This document shows positions 41,029 to 47,735 of a DNA stretch of 47,735 nt, piece after piece. The notes under the pieces were generated by a model that saw only the letters and a program-made list of their open reading frames with translations, had not been told where the DNA came from and made no database searches. Location of the stretch: positions 1 to 47,735 of the forward strand of contig JAIESR010000035.1 in assembly GCA_019745775.1 (NCBI GenBank), written 5' to 3'. Each line of letters starts with the position of its first letter. Within the stretch, counting starts at the first letter, position 1. The DNA comes from Xanthobacteraceae bacterium. Its GTDB lineage: Bacteria; Pseudomonadota; Alphaproteobacteria; Rhizobiales; Xanthobacteraceae. Position numbers and translations under genes: made by a program.

Positions 41029-42687
41029 TTGGCCCGAGAAGCTGTGAACGACGATCCGTCGCTATTCCCTCCGCTGCGTCACAACCTATTTGCCGCTTTC
41101 GCTGGCGGTGGCGCAAAAGGTTTGGTGCATGTTGGCGCACTAAAGGCGCTTGAAAATCGCGGCTTTGATTTTCAAGGAGTTGCCGGCACTTCAGCCGGCG
41201 CAATCGTGGCCGCTCTAAAAGCCGCCGGGTACAAAGCCGATGAGATCATTAGTCCCGAATTAGGGACCACTGTTTTGGATACATACGCGCGTCTATCAGG
41301 GCGGCGCCTGCGGCCGATCGACCTTTTTGGTCCTGGCGGCTGGCGAAAGGTTCAACTGCTTAAGGCTTGCTGCGGCGAAGACGGTCGCGCCGTCGTACTC
41401 TTGATGGTATCATTAATTCTATGCATCAGCTTGGTGCTGCTCCTCAATCGAAACTTCACGGGTCTTCTCCTCACTTTGGGAACATTGTTCCTTTTTGGAA
41501 TCATTGCTGGAGCCACGGTAGCATTCTTCTTCGAGAGGGGCGGACTAACAAGCCTTCGTGTTTTTCGCGACGCCATTAACAAACTAGTTGGCGCGAAACT
41601 GTTTGGCGAACAAAGTAACCGCGTTCCTCGGATGGGAGACTTCGGCATAGAAGGGCGACCATCTCTCAGAATTGTGGCCGCTGATATAACCACCCGTCAA
41701 CTTCGACTTTTTTCAAGCGACGTTGACAGTGACAAAGACTTGGCGGTAGCGGATGTCGTTGCCGCGTCAGTTTGTATTCCATTGCTTTTTCGGCCTTGGG
41801 AAATTGCGGGCAGGCTTCACGTCGACGGCGGCATAGTATCCAACCTCCCAGCTTGGCCGTTTGACGAGGAGCGGGCGCTCGATGTTGATGCGGTTACGGT
41901 CGCGTTCGAAATCTTAGAGCGCGGTCCCCATGCTCGACCAAATTTGCGCCGATGGCTCATTGACGTTGCACTTACAGCAGCGTTCGGCTCAGATATCCTG
42001 AGCAAACGTGCAGTAGATCGCTTGACTGTCTTGCAACTTGAGACCGATCTTTCGACTCTGGACTTTAGCATTTCCAGAGCAGCCGTTTTGGAAACAGTTC
42101 GAGAAGCAACGCTAACGGCTGAAGCGTTGATATCAACGCATCTCGTTGACAGGCCGTCGATCTTCAAGGAAGGCTGCCGGCAGACTCGTGATCTAGTCTA
42201 CAAAGCCTTAGGCGACATGCCCAATGCACTCGGCAAAGGCTCTGAAAGAGGCCGCGTTAGGGTGGCTTTGGCATTTCGAGAAGAAGGGTTTCTGAAATCT
42301 TTGCGGCTCAACTATTCAGCCGGGTTTGATCAAGATGCAGACGAAGGAATTATACTGCCCCGAGCAGGCTCCTTTATTGGAGAAGCCTGGAACAGCGGCG
42401 AAGCAATTCTTAACACCCGCCCGTTTCCCGTCCTTGCTCACCCAGGAGCGCGGCGGCTAAATAAACTATTCGCCAAGGATATTCAGTGGATACTGGCTGT
42501 TCCCATCTATGGAGGCACCGGCAACGACCTCGAACCACGGTTTGTGGTGGCTGTTGATGGGAGTGACGTGCTAAACGAAGATGATGTAGCCTTGCAGGAA
42601 ACTGTCGACCTACTATCTTCTGTTGTTGAGGAGATATTTGTCCCGATTGCCAACGAACTCGCAAAATCGGAGGCTTCCGTCCCATGA
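41029..42687 (+). CDS. Patatin-like phospholipase with two membrane helices and a GAF-like C-terminus
   Basis: The 552-residue product (TTG start 41029; GTG 41044 also possible) has an N-terminal patatin fold: GGGAKG at 26-31, nucleophile Ser55 in GTSAG (53-57) and catalytic Asp266 in DGG (266-268). Two hydrophobic helices (about 121-139 and 145-168) are inserted between nucleophile and acid, which is unusual and would hold the enzyme in the membrane. Residues ~400-545 (SFIGEAWNSGEAI…ILAVPIYGG…FVVAVDGSDVLNEDDVALQETVDLLSSVV) resemble a GAF sensor domain. GC is clearly lower than the neighbours, suggesting transfer. A 59-codon gene overlaps its stop. Role unknown; a regulated membrane lipase, possibly in defence, is an inference. 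Confidence 0.8.
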   Translation: MAREAVNDDPSLFPPLRHNLFAAFAGGGAKGLVHVGALKALENRGFDFQGVAGTSAGAIVAALKAAGYKADEIISPELGTTVLDTYARLSGRRLRPIDLFGPGGWRKVQLLKACCGEDGRAVVLLMVSLILCISLVLLLNRNFTGLLLTLGTLFLFGIIAGATVAFFFERGGLTSLRVFRDAINKLVGAKLFGEQSNRVPRMGDFGIEGRPSLRIVAADITTRQLRLFSSDVDSDKDLAVADVVAASVCIPLLFRPWEIAGRLHVDGGIVSNLPAWPFDEERALDVDAVTVAFEILERGPHARPNLRRWLIDVALTAAFGSDILSKRAVDRLTVLQLETDLSTLDFSISRAAVLETVREATLTAEALISTHLVDRPSIFKEGCRQTRDLVYKALGDMPNALGKGSERGRVRVALAFREEGFLKSLRLNYSAGFDQDADEGIILPRAGSFIGEAWNSGEAILNTRPFPVLAHPGARRLNKLFAKDIQWILAVPIYGGTGNDLEPRFVVAVDGSDVLNEDDVALQETVDLLSSVVEEIFVPIANELAKSEASVP

Positions 42688-42863
42688 AATCGATCAGACG
42701 AAGTGATAGCGGGAGATTTGGAGTCCAAGCGGAGCGTATCCGGCGTGAAAGCCAAGAGGTGGGTGTACGACTTAGTTTGAAATCGGAAGAGTTCACGAGA
42801 GGATTGCGCAAGCGCGTGGAAGCAATACAAGATAAGAAATTGAAGGCTTCCGCGAAGCGATAG
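42684..42863 (+). CDS. Small basic protein overlapping the patatin-like gene
   Basis: A 59-residue gene whose ATG overlaps the patatin stop (ATGA), the mark of translational coupling. The product (MKSIRRSDSGRFGVQAERIR…) is rich in Arg, Lys and Glu, with a C-terminal helix RGLRKRVEAIQDKKLKASAKR. No membrane segment or Cys is present. It could bind nucleic acid or the partner enzyme. Base composition matches the patatin gene rather than the host. Not a recognised family; the coupling is the main evidence that it is real. Confidence 0.55.
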   Translation: MKSIRRSDSGRFGVQAERIRRESQEVGVRLSLKSEEFTRGLRKRVEAIQDKKLKASAKR

Positions 42864-42949
42864 TTATCCCTAGGACGCCCGAGTCAACGGCCTTTGCCTT
42901 ACTCAAAGGTTCGGTAGTTGATTGATGCCAGGCGCGCGGTGACACCGCT

Positions 42950-43795
42950 CTACTTCTTCTCGCCCATCCGGAACACCGTCACCTTGTGGTTGCCGCCGGC
43001 GGCCTTCTCCTTGGCGGTGGCGCGGATGATCCCGTAGATCACGCCCGGTTGCGAGCGGTCCCAGGCGATGCCCTGGCCGCGGATGTTCATCGCGATGATG
43101 TCGACGAGCTCGAGCACCGAGCCGGCCTTCGGCAGCCGCATGCGGTAGAGCTCGGCCGGGTCGTGGCCGGTGAGATAGAGATAGCCGTCGGGCCCCCACG
43201 AGCCGCCGGAATTGCTCATGTCCGCGAAGCGGTCGAGGATCGCCTTCGGCAGCGTCCACGACGACACCGGCCGGAAGTCGCGCGTGAGCTTCACCATCAG
43301 CGTGTTGGCCTTGTGGCCGTACGGCGTCTTGTTGGGGCCGAGCAGGCGATCGTAGTTGGCGAACGTCATCCACCAGTGATTGTCGTGCCAGTCGGCCCAG
43401 GTGAGCGAGCCCCACTGGATGCCAAAGCTGTGGGTGCCGACGTGCTCCATGGTCTCGGCGTCGTAGATCTCGAGCGAGCTCGTCATCGGCCAGTCGGGGT
43501 AGTTCGAGTGCGCGGCGTAGATCTTGCCGTCCATCACCATGGCGCTGTCGAGGTGGGTGATCGGGCCCTTCTTCGGGCCCTGCCATTTCTTGACGAGCTT
43601 GCCGGTCACCTTGTCGTACTTGCCGATCGTCTCGTTATCGACGGGGTAGAAGTGCTTCGCATCCACGCCGATGCCCTGGTTCGCCTCGGGGATCGTAAAC
43701 TCGCCGATCTGCACGAGCACGGATTGTGCGCCCGCCGGCCGGATGACGGCGGCAACAAGCAAGGCCAGCAGGACGATGGACGCGCGATGACGCAT
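42950..43795 (-). CDS. Secreted propeller-like protein of unknown function
   Basis: The 281-residue protein starts at the ATG complementary to 43793-43795, with GGGGAAAA upstream. The signal peptide ends at VIRPAGAQS. The mature part has repeated strand patterns: VGTHSFGIQWGSLTWADWHDNHWWMTFANYD, GGSWGPDGYLYLTGHDPAELYRMRLPKAGSVLELVD and GQGIAWDRSQPGVIYGIIRATAK. The (W)GPDGYLYLTGHD-type motif suggests a beta-propeller. It may bind a ligand or act as a cycloisomerase-like enzyme. A copy of its 3' end lies at 40778. Confidence 0.75.
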   Translation of the reverse strand: MRHRASIVLLALLVAAVIRPAGAQSVLVQIGEFTIPEANQGIGVDAKHFYPVDNETIGKYDKVTGKLVKKWQGPKKGPITHLDSAMVMDGKIYAAHSNYPDWPMTSSLEIYDAETMEHVGTHSFGIQWGSLTWADWHDNHWWMTFANYDRLLGPNKTPYGHKANTLMVKLTRDFRPVSSWTLPKAILDRFADMSNSGGSWGPDGYLYLTGHDPAELYRMRLPKAGSVLELVDIIAMNIRGQGIAWDRSQPGVIYGIIRATAKEKAAGGNHKVTVFRMGEKK

Positions 43796-43904
43796 GGTTT
43801 TCCCCTTCCGATAAGCCGCGCTCGGACGCAGCATAGCCCAGCCGATCGAAGGGCAACACCGCGCAACTGGAGCAGGTTTCCGCTCGACACAAACCTCTCC
43901 GCCG

Positions 43905-44042
43905 CTCATTCCCGCGCAAGCGGAAATCCAGAATCTTCCGTTGTCGCCCGTGGGTCCCCGCCTTCCGCTTTCGCGCAGGGCGCTACGGCGGACCCGATCC
44001 CACCGCAGCTCCTTTGGCGCGGAGGCGGGTCGCGGGGACGAG
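43905..44042. repeat. Dispersed intergenic repeat
   Basis: CATTCCCGCGCAAGCGGAAATCCAGAATC is followed by TGGGTCCCCGCCTTCCGCTTTCGCGCAGGGCG, then GCGGGGACGAG. These are the words of a repeat seen widely in Bradyrhizobium-like genomes (CATTCCCGCGCAAGCGGGAATCC… GGTCCCCGC). It fills most of the 307-bp gap between the propeller-like gene and the next frame. Confidence 0.65.
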
Positions 44043-44102
44043 CGGACTGAGGGAGCGCGATTCAAGTCGGCGGAACGGCTCTGCCCGATCTCACGGTGGG
44101 CA

Positions 44103-44483
44103 TTACGTCCGATTGGTTTTGGACCTCGATTTCATCGCATAGACGACACCCAATGCCAGAGCACCCAACGTCACGACACTCGCCAGAGCGCCGTAACCAT
44201 AGCCCTCCGCCACCAGCGAGAAAACGACCAGGCCGATTACGCCGAGAACTATGCCGACGACCTTCCGCGGGCTTGGTCGCCCCATGTACGACTGGTAGGC
44301 GCAGTAGGTTGCGAGCCCCAATATGGGAAATAAGAACACAAGATCGACGCGAATGTTGCAGTTCGGATCGCACAGGACGCCGGTCGAAGGCTCTGACTTT
44401 GCGCCGTTTTCGGGGAACAGCGGACATAGACCGATTTTCGGTACGCGAAGACGTGTAGCGAATGACCCGGAGCAGACATTCAT
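44103..44483 (-). CDS. Small multi-spanning membrane protein, start uncertain
   Basis: The C-terminal ~80 residues hold three hydrophobic segments: LVFLFPILGLATYCAYQSYMG, VVGIVLGVIGLVVFSLVAEG and ALASVVTLGALALGVVYAM, ending in a basic tail KSRSKTNRT. This part looks like a genuine small membrane protein. The N-terminal part from the ATG at 44483 reads like non-coding repeat or the tail of a degraded Bug gene, so the true start may be a GTG near 44339. Family not recognised. Confidence 0.4.
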   Translation of the reverse strand: MNVCSGSFATRLRVPKIGLCPLFPENGAKSEPSTGVLCDPNCNIRVDLVFLFPILGLATYCAYQSYMGRPSPRKVVGIVLGVIGLVVFSLVAEGYGYGALASVVTLGALALGVVYAMKSRSKTNRT

Positions 44484-44683
44484 ACCCGCGAAATTGATCA
44501 CCTTTGGCCCATATGGCGACCTTGCCGGCAAGGAAACTCCCCGAAGTTCGCCGGTTGCCCTGCCACCACTGTGCCGCATGGACTCGCAATTCGCATATTG
44601 ACCTTTGGATCGGCCAAAGCAGCGTTGACTTCTTTGTTAAGCGTGTTGACGACTACGGCAGGCTTGCTCAGCTGACAACCCAT
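44481..44683 (-). pseudogene. C-terminal remnant of a Bug-type receptor
   Basis: The minus strand reads KPAVVVNTLNKEVNAALADPKVNMRIAS and VVAGQPANFGEF, then after a frameshift GPKVINFAGMN. This is the standard Bug C-lobe (PxxVVxxLNxEINxAL, GxxPxxFxxFIxxExxKWxKVIxxAGIK). The rest of the gene is missing; its 5' side is cut near the end of the response regulator gene. Confidence 0.6.
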
Positions 44684-44697
44684 GCCTTGATCGGTGA

Positions 44698-45135
44698 CTA
44701 CGTCTGCGGCGGCGAAGCGGCATGGGCGAACAGCGACTTGATTTTCTGGTGCAACGTCTCGGCGTTAAATGGCTTCACGATGTAGTTGTCAGCGCCAGCT
44801 TCCTTTGCGGCGACGACGTTGTCCTGCTTGGATTCGGCCGTGACCATGATGAAGCGAGTTGTGCTGATCTTTTTATCGGCACGGATTTCGCACAACAGGT
44901 CGTAGCCAGTCATCGGCTCCATATTCCAATCCGAGATCACGAGGTCGTAATGTTTTTTCCGCATCCTGGCGAGCGCGGAGGATGCCCCTGGGGCCTCATC
45001 GACGTTCTTGAACCCGAGCTGTTGCAGCAGGTTGCTGATGATGCGAGCCATCGTGCTGCTGTCATCGACAACGAGGATCGAAATCGGCGTATCAATCGCC
45101 ACGATCTGCTCCGCTGATTTTTTTCTTAACTTCAT
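44698..45135 (-). CDS. CheY-like single-domain response regulator
   Basis: The 145-residue product starts at the ATG complementary to 45133-45135 (MKLRKKSAEQIVAIDTPISILVVDDSSTMARII). The acidic pair DD in VVDDSS, the phospho-acceptor Asp in LVISDWNMEPMTGYDLL, the Thr/Ser in FIMVTAES and Lys in IVKPFNAETL are all present. No output domain. WNMEPMTG places it in the CheY group that acts on the flagellar motor. Its start overlaps the end of the PilZ gene by 44 bp, indicating coupled translation. A shorter start inside the frame is possible. Confidence 0.87.
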   Translation of the reverse strand: MKLRKKSAEQIVAIDTPISILVVDDSSTMARIISNLLQQLGFKNVDEAPGASSALARMRKKHYDLVISDWNMEPMTGYDLLCEIRADKKISTTRFIMVTAESKQDNVVAAKEAGADNYIVKPFNAETLHQKIKSLFAHAASPPQT

Positions 45136-45436
45136 ACGCCGCGCGCAAGGTCTGAATCTGTCTTCGCACAAACTGAACGCCGATCCGCGTCTCCGAGCGC
45201 CACCTGATATGACACTCTCGTCTTACCTCGGATTTTCCGCCAATCATCAGCAAGATCTCGTCGGGCACACTTTGAGTGTGTTGCAACTGCAGTTGAGCGC
45301 CAGCTTCGGAAATATCGATAATGGACGCCGACCATTGCAGGTTATCAGGTCCGACCAGAATTGCTGAATAGTGGAAGTCCCGCCTCCCGCTTTTTCTGCG
45401 AGCACGTCCGGTGTCCTTGAATGGCTGCTCCGGCAT
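45092..45436 (-). CDS. PilZ domain protein
   Basis: The 114-residue protein has the PilZ cyclic-di-GMP binding layout: GRARRKSGRRDFHYSAILVGPDN with the Arg-rich N-terminal motif, and WSASIIDISEAGAQLQL with the D/NxSxxG-type motif (DISEAGA). The usual RxxxR is represented by RRKSGRR. It lies upstream of and overlaps the CheY-like gene, so c-di-GMP sensing and motor response are probably linked. Short length suggests an adaptor rather than an enzyme. Confidence 0.83.
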   Translation of the reverse strand: MPEQPFKDTGRARRKSGRRDFHYSAILVGPDNLQWSASIIDISEAGAQLQLQHTQSVPDEILLMIGGKSEVRRECHIRWRSETRIGVQFVRRQIQTLRAAYEVKKKISGADRGD

Positions 45437-45454
45437 CGAGCGCCCCCGGGGTGA

Positions 45455-45787
45455 CTACTTCTTCGAGAATGTTCCGCTGATGGCTTCCATCCGGCGCACC
45501 GTTCCCTGCGGCGGCGCCACGTTAGGTGGGACGCTTGGCGCTTGCTTGGCAGTCTTTTCCTTTTCCGGTGCGGGTGCAAAACGAATAGTCTCGACTGGTC
45601 TGACGGCGCTGACCGTCAAACCGTCGGTATTTTTGCCTGATCCGACCGAGAGAAACCAAACAACGCCGCCAGCTCCTAGCAATAGAAATACGGCCACACC
45701 GCTCGCGATGACGAGCTTTCCCTTCCCGGACGCATGTTGCTTGGGCTGCTCCGACTTCGGGCGTGCAACCTGAGGCACCTTGCTCAT
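45455..45787 (-). CDS. Single-spanning membrane protein with Pro/Ala-rich tail
   Basis: The 110-residue product starts at the ATG complementary to 45785-45787 (MSKVPQVARPKSEQPK); a GTG at 45799 may add four residues. A cytoplasmic basic N-terminus is followed by one membrane segment (LVIASGVAVFLLLGAGGVVWFLSVG) and a periplasmic tail rich in Pro, Ala and Lys. No recognised domain. It lies 18 bp before the PilZ gene on the same strand, so it may be part of that operon. Confidence 0.55.
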   Translation of the reverse strand: MSKVPQVARPKSEQPKQHASGKGKLVIASGVAVFLLLGAGGVVWFLSVGSGKNTDGLTVSAVRPVETIRFAPAPEKEKTAKQAPSVPPNVAPPQGTVRRMEAISGTFSKK

Positions 45788-46230
45788 TGCGATGCTCACC
45801 GACCGTCATTCTCCAAGCATACGATTGAGCGATGAACCATAAGTTAAGGGCGAAGTGACGCTCATTTGCGAGTTGGTTCATCGATCATTTTGGTGCGTCT
45901 CCTGCGCTTAACTTCCGCCTGGCGAGAATCGCACGCCTCATGGCCCCGTTGCGATCGACGTATCCAGTTTTTTTGCTTCGTAGGTGCGGGCGGCGAGGTA
46001 GCAAGGGCCGACATCAGACAATAGAAGCGATGTCTGCTCTTGGCCCTTCGCGACATTCGCGGCGTCGCAGCAATTCAGTCGCTTTCGGACCGACGCGGAC
46101 ATCAGCGAGCGGCTTGTAGCCCGGATTTATGAGTACGCGCCCTAGACAGCAAACCTATCCTATGTAGAATTTCTCCGTTTCCTCCAAGTGCTCACGAGAG
46201 CCCGTTGTGCACCAAGCCGGCGGGCTCTCT
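45788..46230. other. Intergenic region, no supported gene
   Basis: About 440 bp. A 64-codon frame on the minus strand (45862-46056) is very basic and has no family similarity. The hairpin at 46196-46229 is the only clear structure. Confidence 0.4.
46196..46229 (-). terminator. Hairpin downstream of ihfB
   Basis: GAGAGCCCG and CGGGCTCTC form a perfect 9-bp stem with a 16-nt loop, next to the ihfB stop. The T-run is weak, so termination efficiency is uncertain. Confidence 0.55.
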
Positions 46231-46554
46231 TCATTCCGCAACCTGATTTGATGGCGCCAACGTGCCGTCTTTATCAGGCTTGTTCAATCGGGTTTTCAAT
46301 TCTTTGCCCATCTTGAAAAAGGGCACCTTCTTGTCGGGCACTGACACTTGCTGGCCGGTTCGTGGATTGCGGCCCAGACGGGCTGGTCGTTTTTTAGAAC
46401 TGAATACTCCAAAGCCTCGAACCTCAACCCGTTCGTTTTCGGCGAGAGCCAGTGTGATCCTGTCGAAAAAGGCGTCGACGATTTTATTGACGACCTGCCG
46501 CGTCAAATGGCGGTTCTTGGCGTGGACTTGGTCAACCAGTTCAGACTTGATCAT
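46231..46554 (-). CDS. ihfB: Integration host factor subunit beta
   Basis: The 107-residue DNA-bending protein starts at the ATG complementary to 46552-46554, with GAGGAGCG upstream. [37 protein letters not shown] is the dimerisation half. [50 protein letters not shown] is the HU/IHF signature, with the Pro of the GRNPRTG arm that intercalates into DNA. Length and residues favour IHF-beta over HU. Its partner IHF-alpha is not in this window. Phage-type integrases that use tRNA targets often need IHF. Confidence 0.88.
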   Translation of the reverse strand: MIKSELVDQVHAKNRHLTRQVVNKIVDAFFDRITLALAENERVEVRGFGVFSSKKRPARLGRNPRTGQQVSVPDKKVPFFKMGKELKTRLNKPDKDGTLAPSNQVAE

Positions 46555-46643
46555 GGGCGCTCCTCATTGAGCCAACTCATTTCGAATTCGGGGCCAAGCG
46601 CCATAACTTGGGTTAAAGCCATTCACGCTCAGCGCCGCAATAG

Positions 46644-46670
46644 AAAAAGGCCCCGCTGGCGGGCGGGGCC
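46644..46670 (-). terminator. Rho-independent terminator (minus strand)
   Basis: GGCCCCGC (46649-46656), a 6-nt loop and GCGGGGCC (46663-46670); on the minus strand TTTTT follows the stem. No gene on the minus strand ends here, so it may end a short RNA or shield ihfB from read-through from the right. Confidence 0.6.
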
Positions 46671-46797
46671 AAGGTCCTTCCACGCAGAACCACCCGAAGG
46701 TGGTCTAGCAACAAGCCAACAGCACCATGGGTTTTATTGATTTGCAAGCCCGACAACCTATATCGGGCACAGACGATAATTCAGTAAGTGGCGCACC

Positions 46798-46974
46798 GTG
46801 AGTAAGAGTAAGCGTGAACAAACCTGGGCGATCTATCGCCTTGCGTCGAAAGCTATCTATCTCGGTCAAGTGACTGCGGCAGATGAAGACAAAGCAATCA
46901 AAGTTGCAATCAAACAATTGCCGGTGACTAACCCGCATCATCAGCAGGCGTTGGTGGCGAGGAAGGCGCAATGA
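46798..46974 (+). CDS. Small lysine-rich protein
   Basis: A 58-residue frame with GTG start (VSKSKREQTWAIYRLASKAIYLG…). It is helical and basic: KREQTWAIYRLASKA, then DEDKAIKVAIKQL and a tail HHQQALVARKAQ. The Shine-Dalgarno is weak. The next gene starts within its stop (ATGA). The coupling and the regular amphipathic pattern argue that it is real. Function unknown; similar short proteins occur in Bradyrhizobium-like genomes as far as I recall. Confidence 0.5.
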   Translation: MSKSKREQTWAIYRLASKAIYLGQVTAADEDKAIKVAIKQLPVTNPHHQQALVARKAQ

Positions 46975-47132
46975 GCAACCCTGTGCGAGTTCCAACAGGC
47001 CCGCTTGACCGCGAAGATTTTGTACATTTTATGCGGCGCGGCGGCACGATCGAAGACGCCGCTATGCTTCTTTGTCGGCAAGGGACGATCGACGAGGTTC
47101 GCCGCAAGGCTGAGGACCTTGGATTGATCTAG
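46971..47132 (+). CDS. Small protein overlapping the preceding gene
   Basis: A 53-residue frame starting at the ATG that overlaps the previous stop, with AGGAAGG upstream. The product (MSNPVRVPTGPLDREDFVHF…) contains a helix-turn-helix-like part: GGTIEDAAMLLCRQGTIDEVRRKAEDLGL. It could bind DNA but no family is assigned. Forms a two-gene unit with 46798. Confidence 0.5.
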   Translation: MSNPVRVPTGPLDREDFVHFMRRGGTIEDAAMLLCRQGTIDEVRRKAEDLGLI

Positions 47133-47156
47133 CTTCAAGCTCACCACTCATAAATC

Positions 47157-47357
47157 TTAGGGCGCGCGTGCAAATCGTGTTAGCCCCGCCTCGCCCATCT
47201 GTGCGACTTCGATGATTAACTTGGCGAGGTGCTCAGTCAGAGGATCGTCACGATCCTTCAAATCGAGTTGCACACGGGCAAGCTCATATGCCTCGGTCAA
47301 GACCTTGATGTCCACGGGATCGAAAGCCGACTTCTGCAACAAGCGATAGATCGCCAT
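47157..47357 (-). CDS. Small conserved helical protein
   Basis: A 66-residue frame starting at the ATG complementary to 47355-47357, with GGAG upstream. The product is MAIYRLLQKSAFDPVDIKVL… followed by helices TEAYELARVQLDL and LTEHLAKLIIEVAQMGEAGLTRFA. The pattern resembles short conserved proteins of unknown function in Bradyrhizobium. Function unknown. Confidence 0.6.
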   Translation of the reverse strand: MAIYRLLQKSAFDPVDIKVLTEAYELARVQLDLKDRDDPLTEHLAKLIIEVAQMGEAGLTRFARAP

Positions 47358-47419
47358 GACGCACTCCACTCTCAGCAGCGGAACCCGTCTCGCACCACCT
47401 TTTAATTTGTGACCCCAAC

Positions 47420-47593
47420 TTACCTGGACCTGTCGGCAGACCGCGCGGCGCCTGCCTCGTCCTCTGGCAAGTTGAACTTTACTCTGATTGCTCGCTCGAT
47501 GGTAGTCTCGCTGAGACCCATCTTGTGCATGAATTCACGCATCTCAGTGGCGTTGCGGACCTTATCCGCTATCCGCCGTTCTAATCCCCTCAT
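47420..47593 (-). CDS. Small charged protein
   Basis: A 57-residue frame starting at the ATG complementary to 47591-47593, with GGAGG well placed upstream. MRGLERRIADKVRNATEMREF is followed by MGLSETTIERAIRVKFNLPE, which has the look of a short helix-turn-helix (GLSETTIERAI). It is the last gene before the window edge, on the same strand as the 66-residue gene. Function unknown. Confidence 0.55.
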   Translation of the reverse strand: MRGLERRIADKVRNATEMREFMHKMGLSETTIERAIRVKFNLPEDEAGAARSADRSR

Positions 47594-47735
47594 GATGCGA
47601 CCTCCGTTAACCAACGCGGCAACGCAATTTGGAACTCATAGTTCCTTATCACGTTAGCTTACGTCAATTAGGGTCAAAACTCATTAATTTTCCGAGCTGA
47701 CAATACGATCCTGATTCGTTTTTGGAAGGGGATCG

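Noticed and set aside
43905-44042. Repeat-rich gap as a small RNA gene
   Set aside because: Its words match a dispersed intergenic repeat type, and no promoter or terminator arrangement suggests a separate RNA.
45862-46056. 64-codon basic frame on the minus strand
   Set aside because: No Shine-Dalgarno, extreme Arg/Lys content with no domain pattern, and no coupling to neighbours.

Overview
The window looks like chromosomal DNA of an alphaproteobacterium of the order Hyphomicrobiales, close to the Bradyrhizobium / Rhodopseudomonas / Xanthobacteraceae group. The evidence is high GC, a CheA next to ChpT (the phosphotransferase of the CckA-CtrA relay), EipA (DUF1134), CysQ, IhfB, dispersed intergenic hairpin repeats typical of that group, and many orphan Bug-type solute receptors.

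Layout. (1) 1-5126, core: 5' end of cheA (runs off the left edge), chpT, cysQ, a YHS-domain secreted protein, eipA and a membrane-anchored coiled-coil protein. (2) 5127-20049, accessory: an intact tRNA-Val(CAC) gene is followed by three further copies of its 3' half, at 9926, 18036 (decayed) and 20003. Each is preceded by the same kind of ~60-100 bp arm. They cut the region into three blocks that look like serial insertions at one tRNA gene. No integrase remains. Block A carries an LLM-type flavin oxidoreductase, a class II aldolase, an IclR regulator and a Bug receptor. Block B carries a GcvA-like LysR regulator and a tightly packed operon (Ltp2-like thiolase, DUF35 partner, enoyl-CoA hydratase, two class III CoA-transferase subunits, TTT receptor), probably for uptake and CoA-dependent breakdown of an organic acid. 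A second, base-pair-compensated tRNA-Val(CAC) follows. Block C has a PstS-like receptor divergent from a TauE/SafE exporter. (3) 20167-27668: an exported sulfatase, a YncE-like propeller protein, DUF305 protein, a TTT receptor, two decayed genes (a frameshifted hydrolase/membrane protein and a bciA-like vinyl-reductase tail) and a cytokinin-dehydrogenase-like flavoprotein. (4) 27840-31900: LysR regulator divergent from sbtA-sbtB (bicarbonate uptake and its PII-like regulator), then purE-purK; PurK itself consumes bicarbonate. (5) 32113-40661: TPP-dependent enzyme, OPT-family transporter, a secreted unknown, a Bug gene with an internal stop codon, a MetE-like zinc protein and another Bug receptor. 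(6) 40662-43795: a lower-GC insert with a patatin-2TM-GAF protein and an overlapping 59-residue gene, flanked by the duplicated 3' end of a secreted propeller-like gene. (7) 44103-47735: Bug remnant, a CheY-like regulator overlapping a PilZ protein, a single-TM protein, ihfB, and four very small genes, two of which overlap.

The candidates for an undescribed system are the patatin-2TM-GAF/59-aa pair, the integrase-less tRNA-Val island series with its conserved arms, and the SbtAB-PurEK neighbourhood. All functional calls come from reading motifs by eye; no database search was run.
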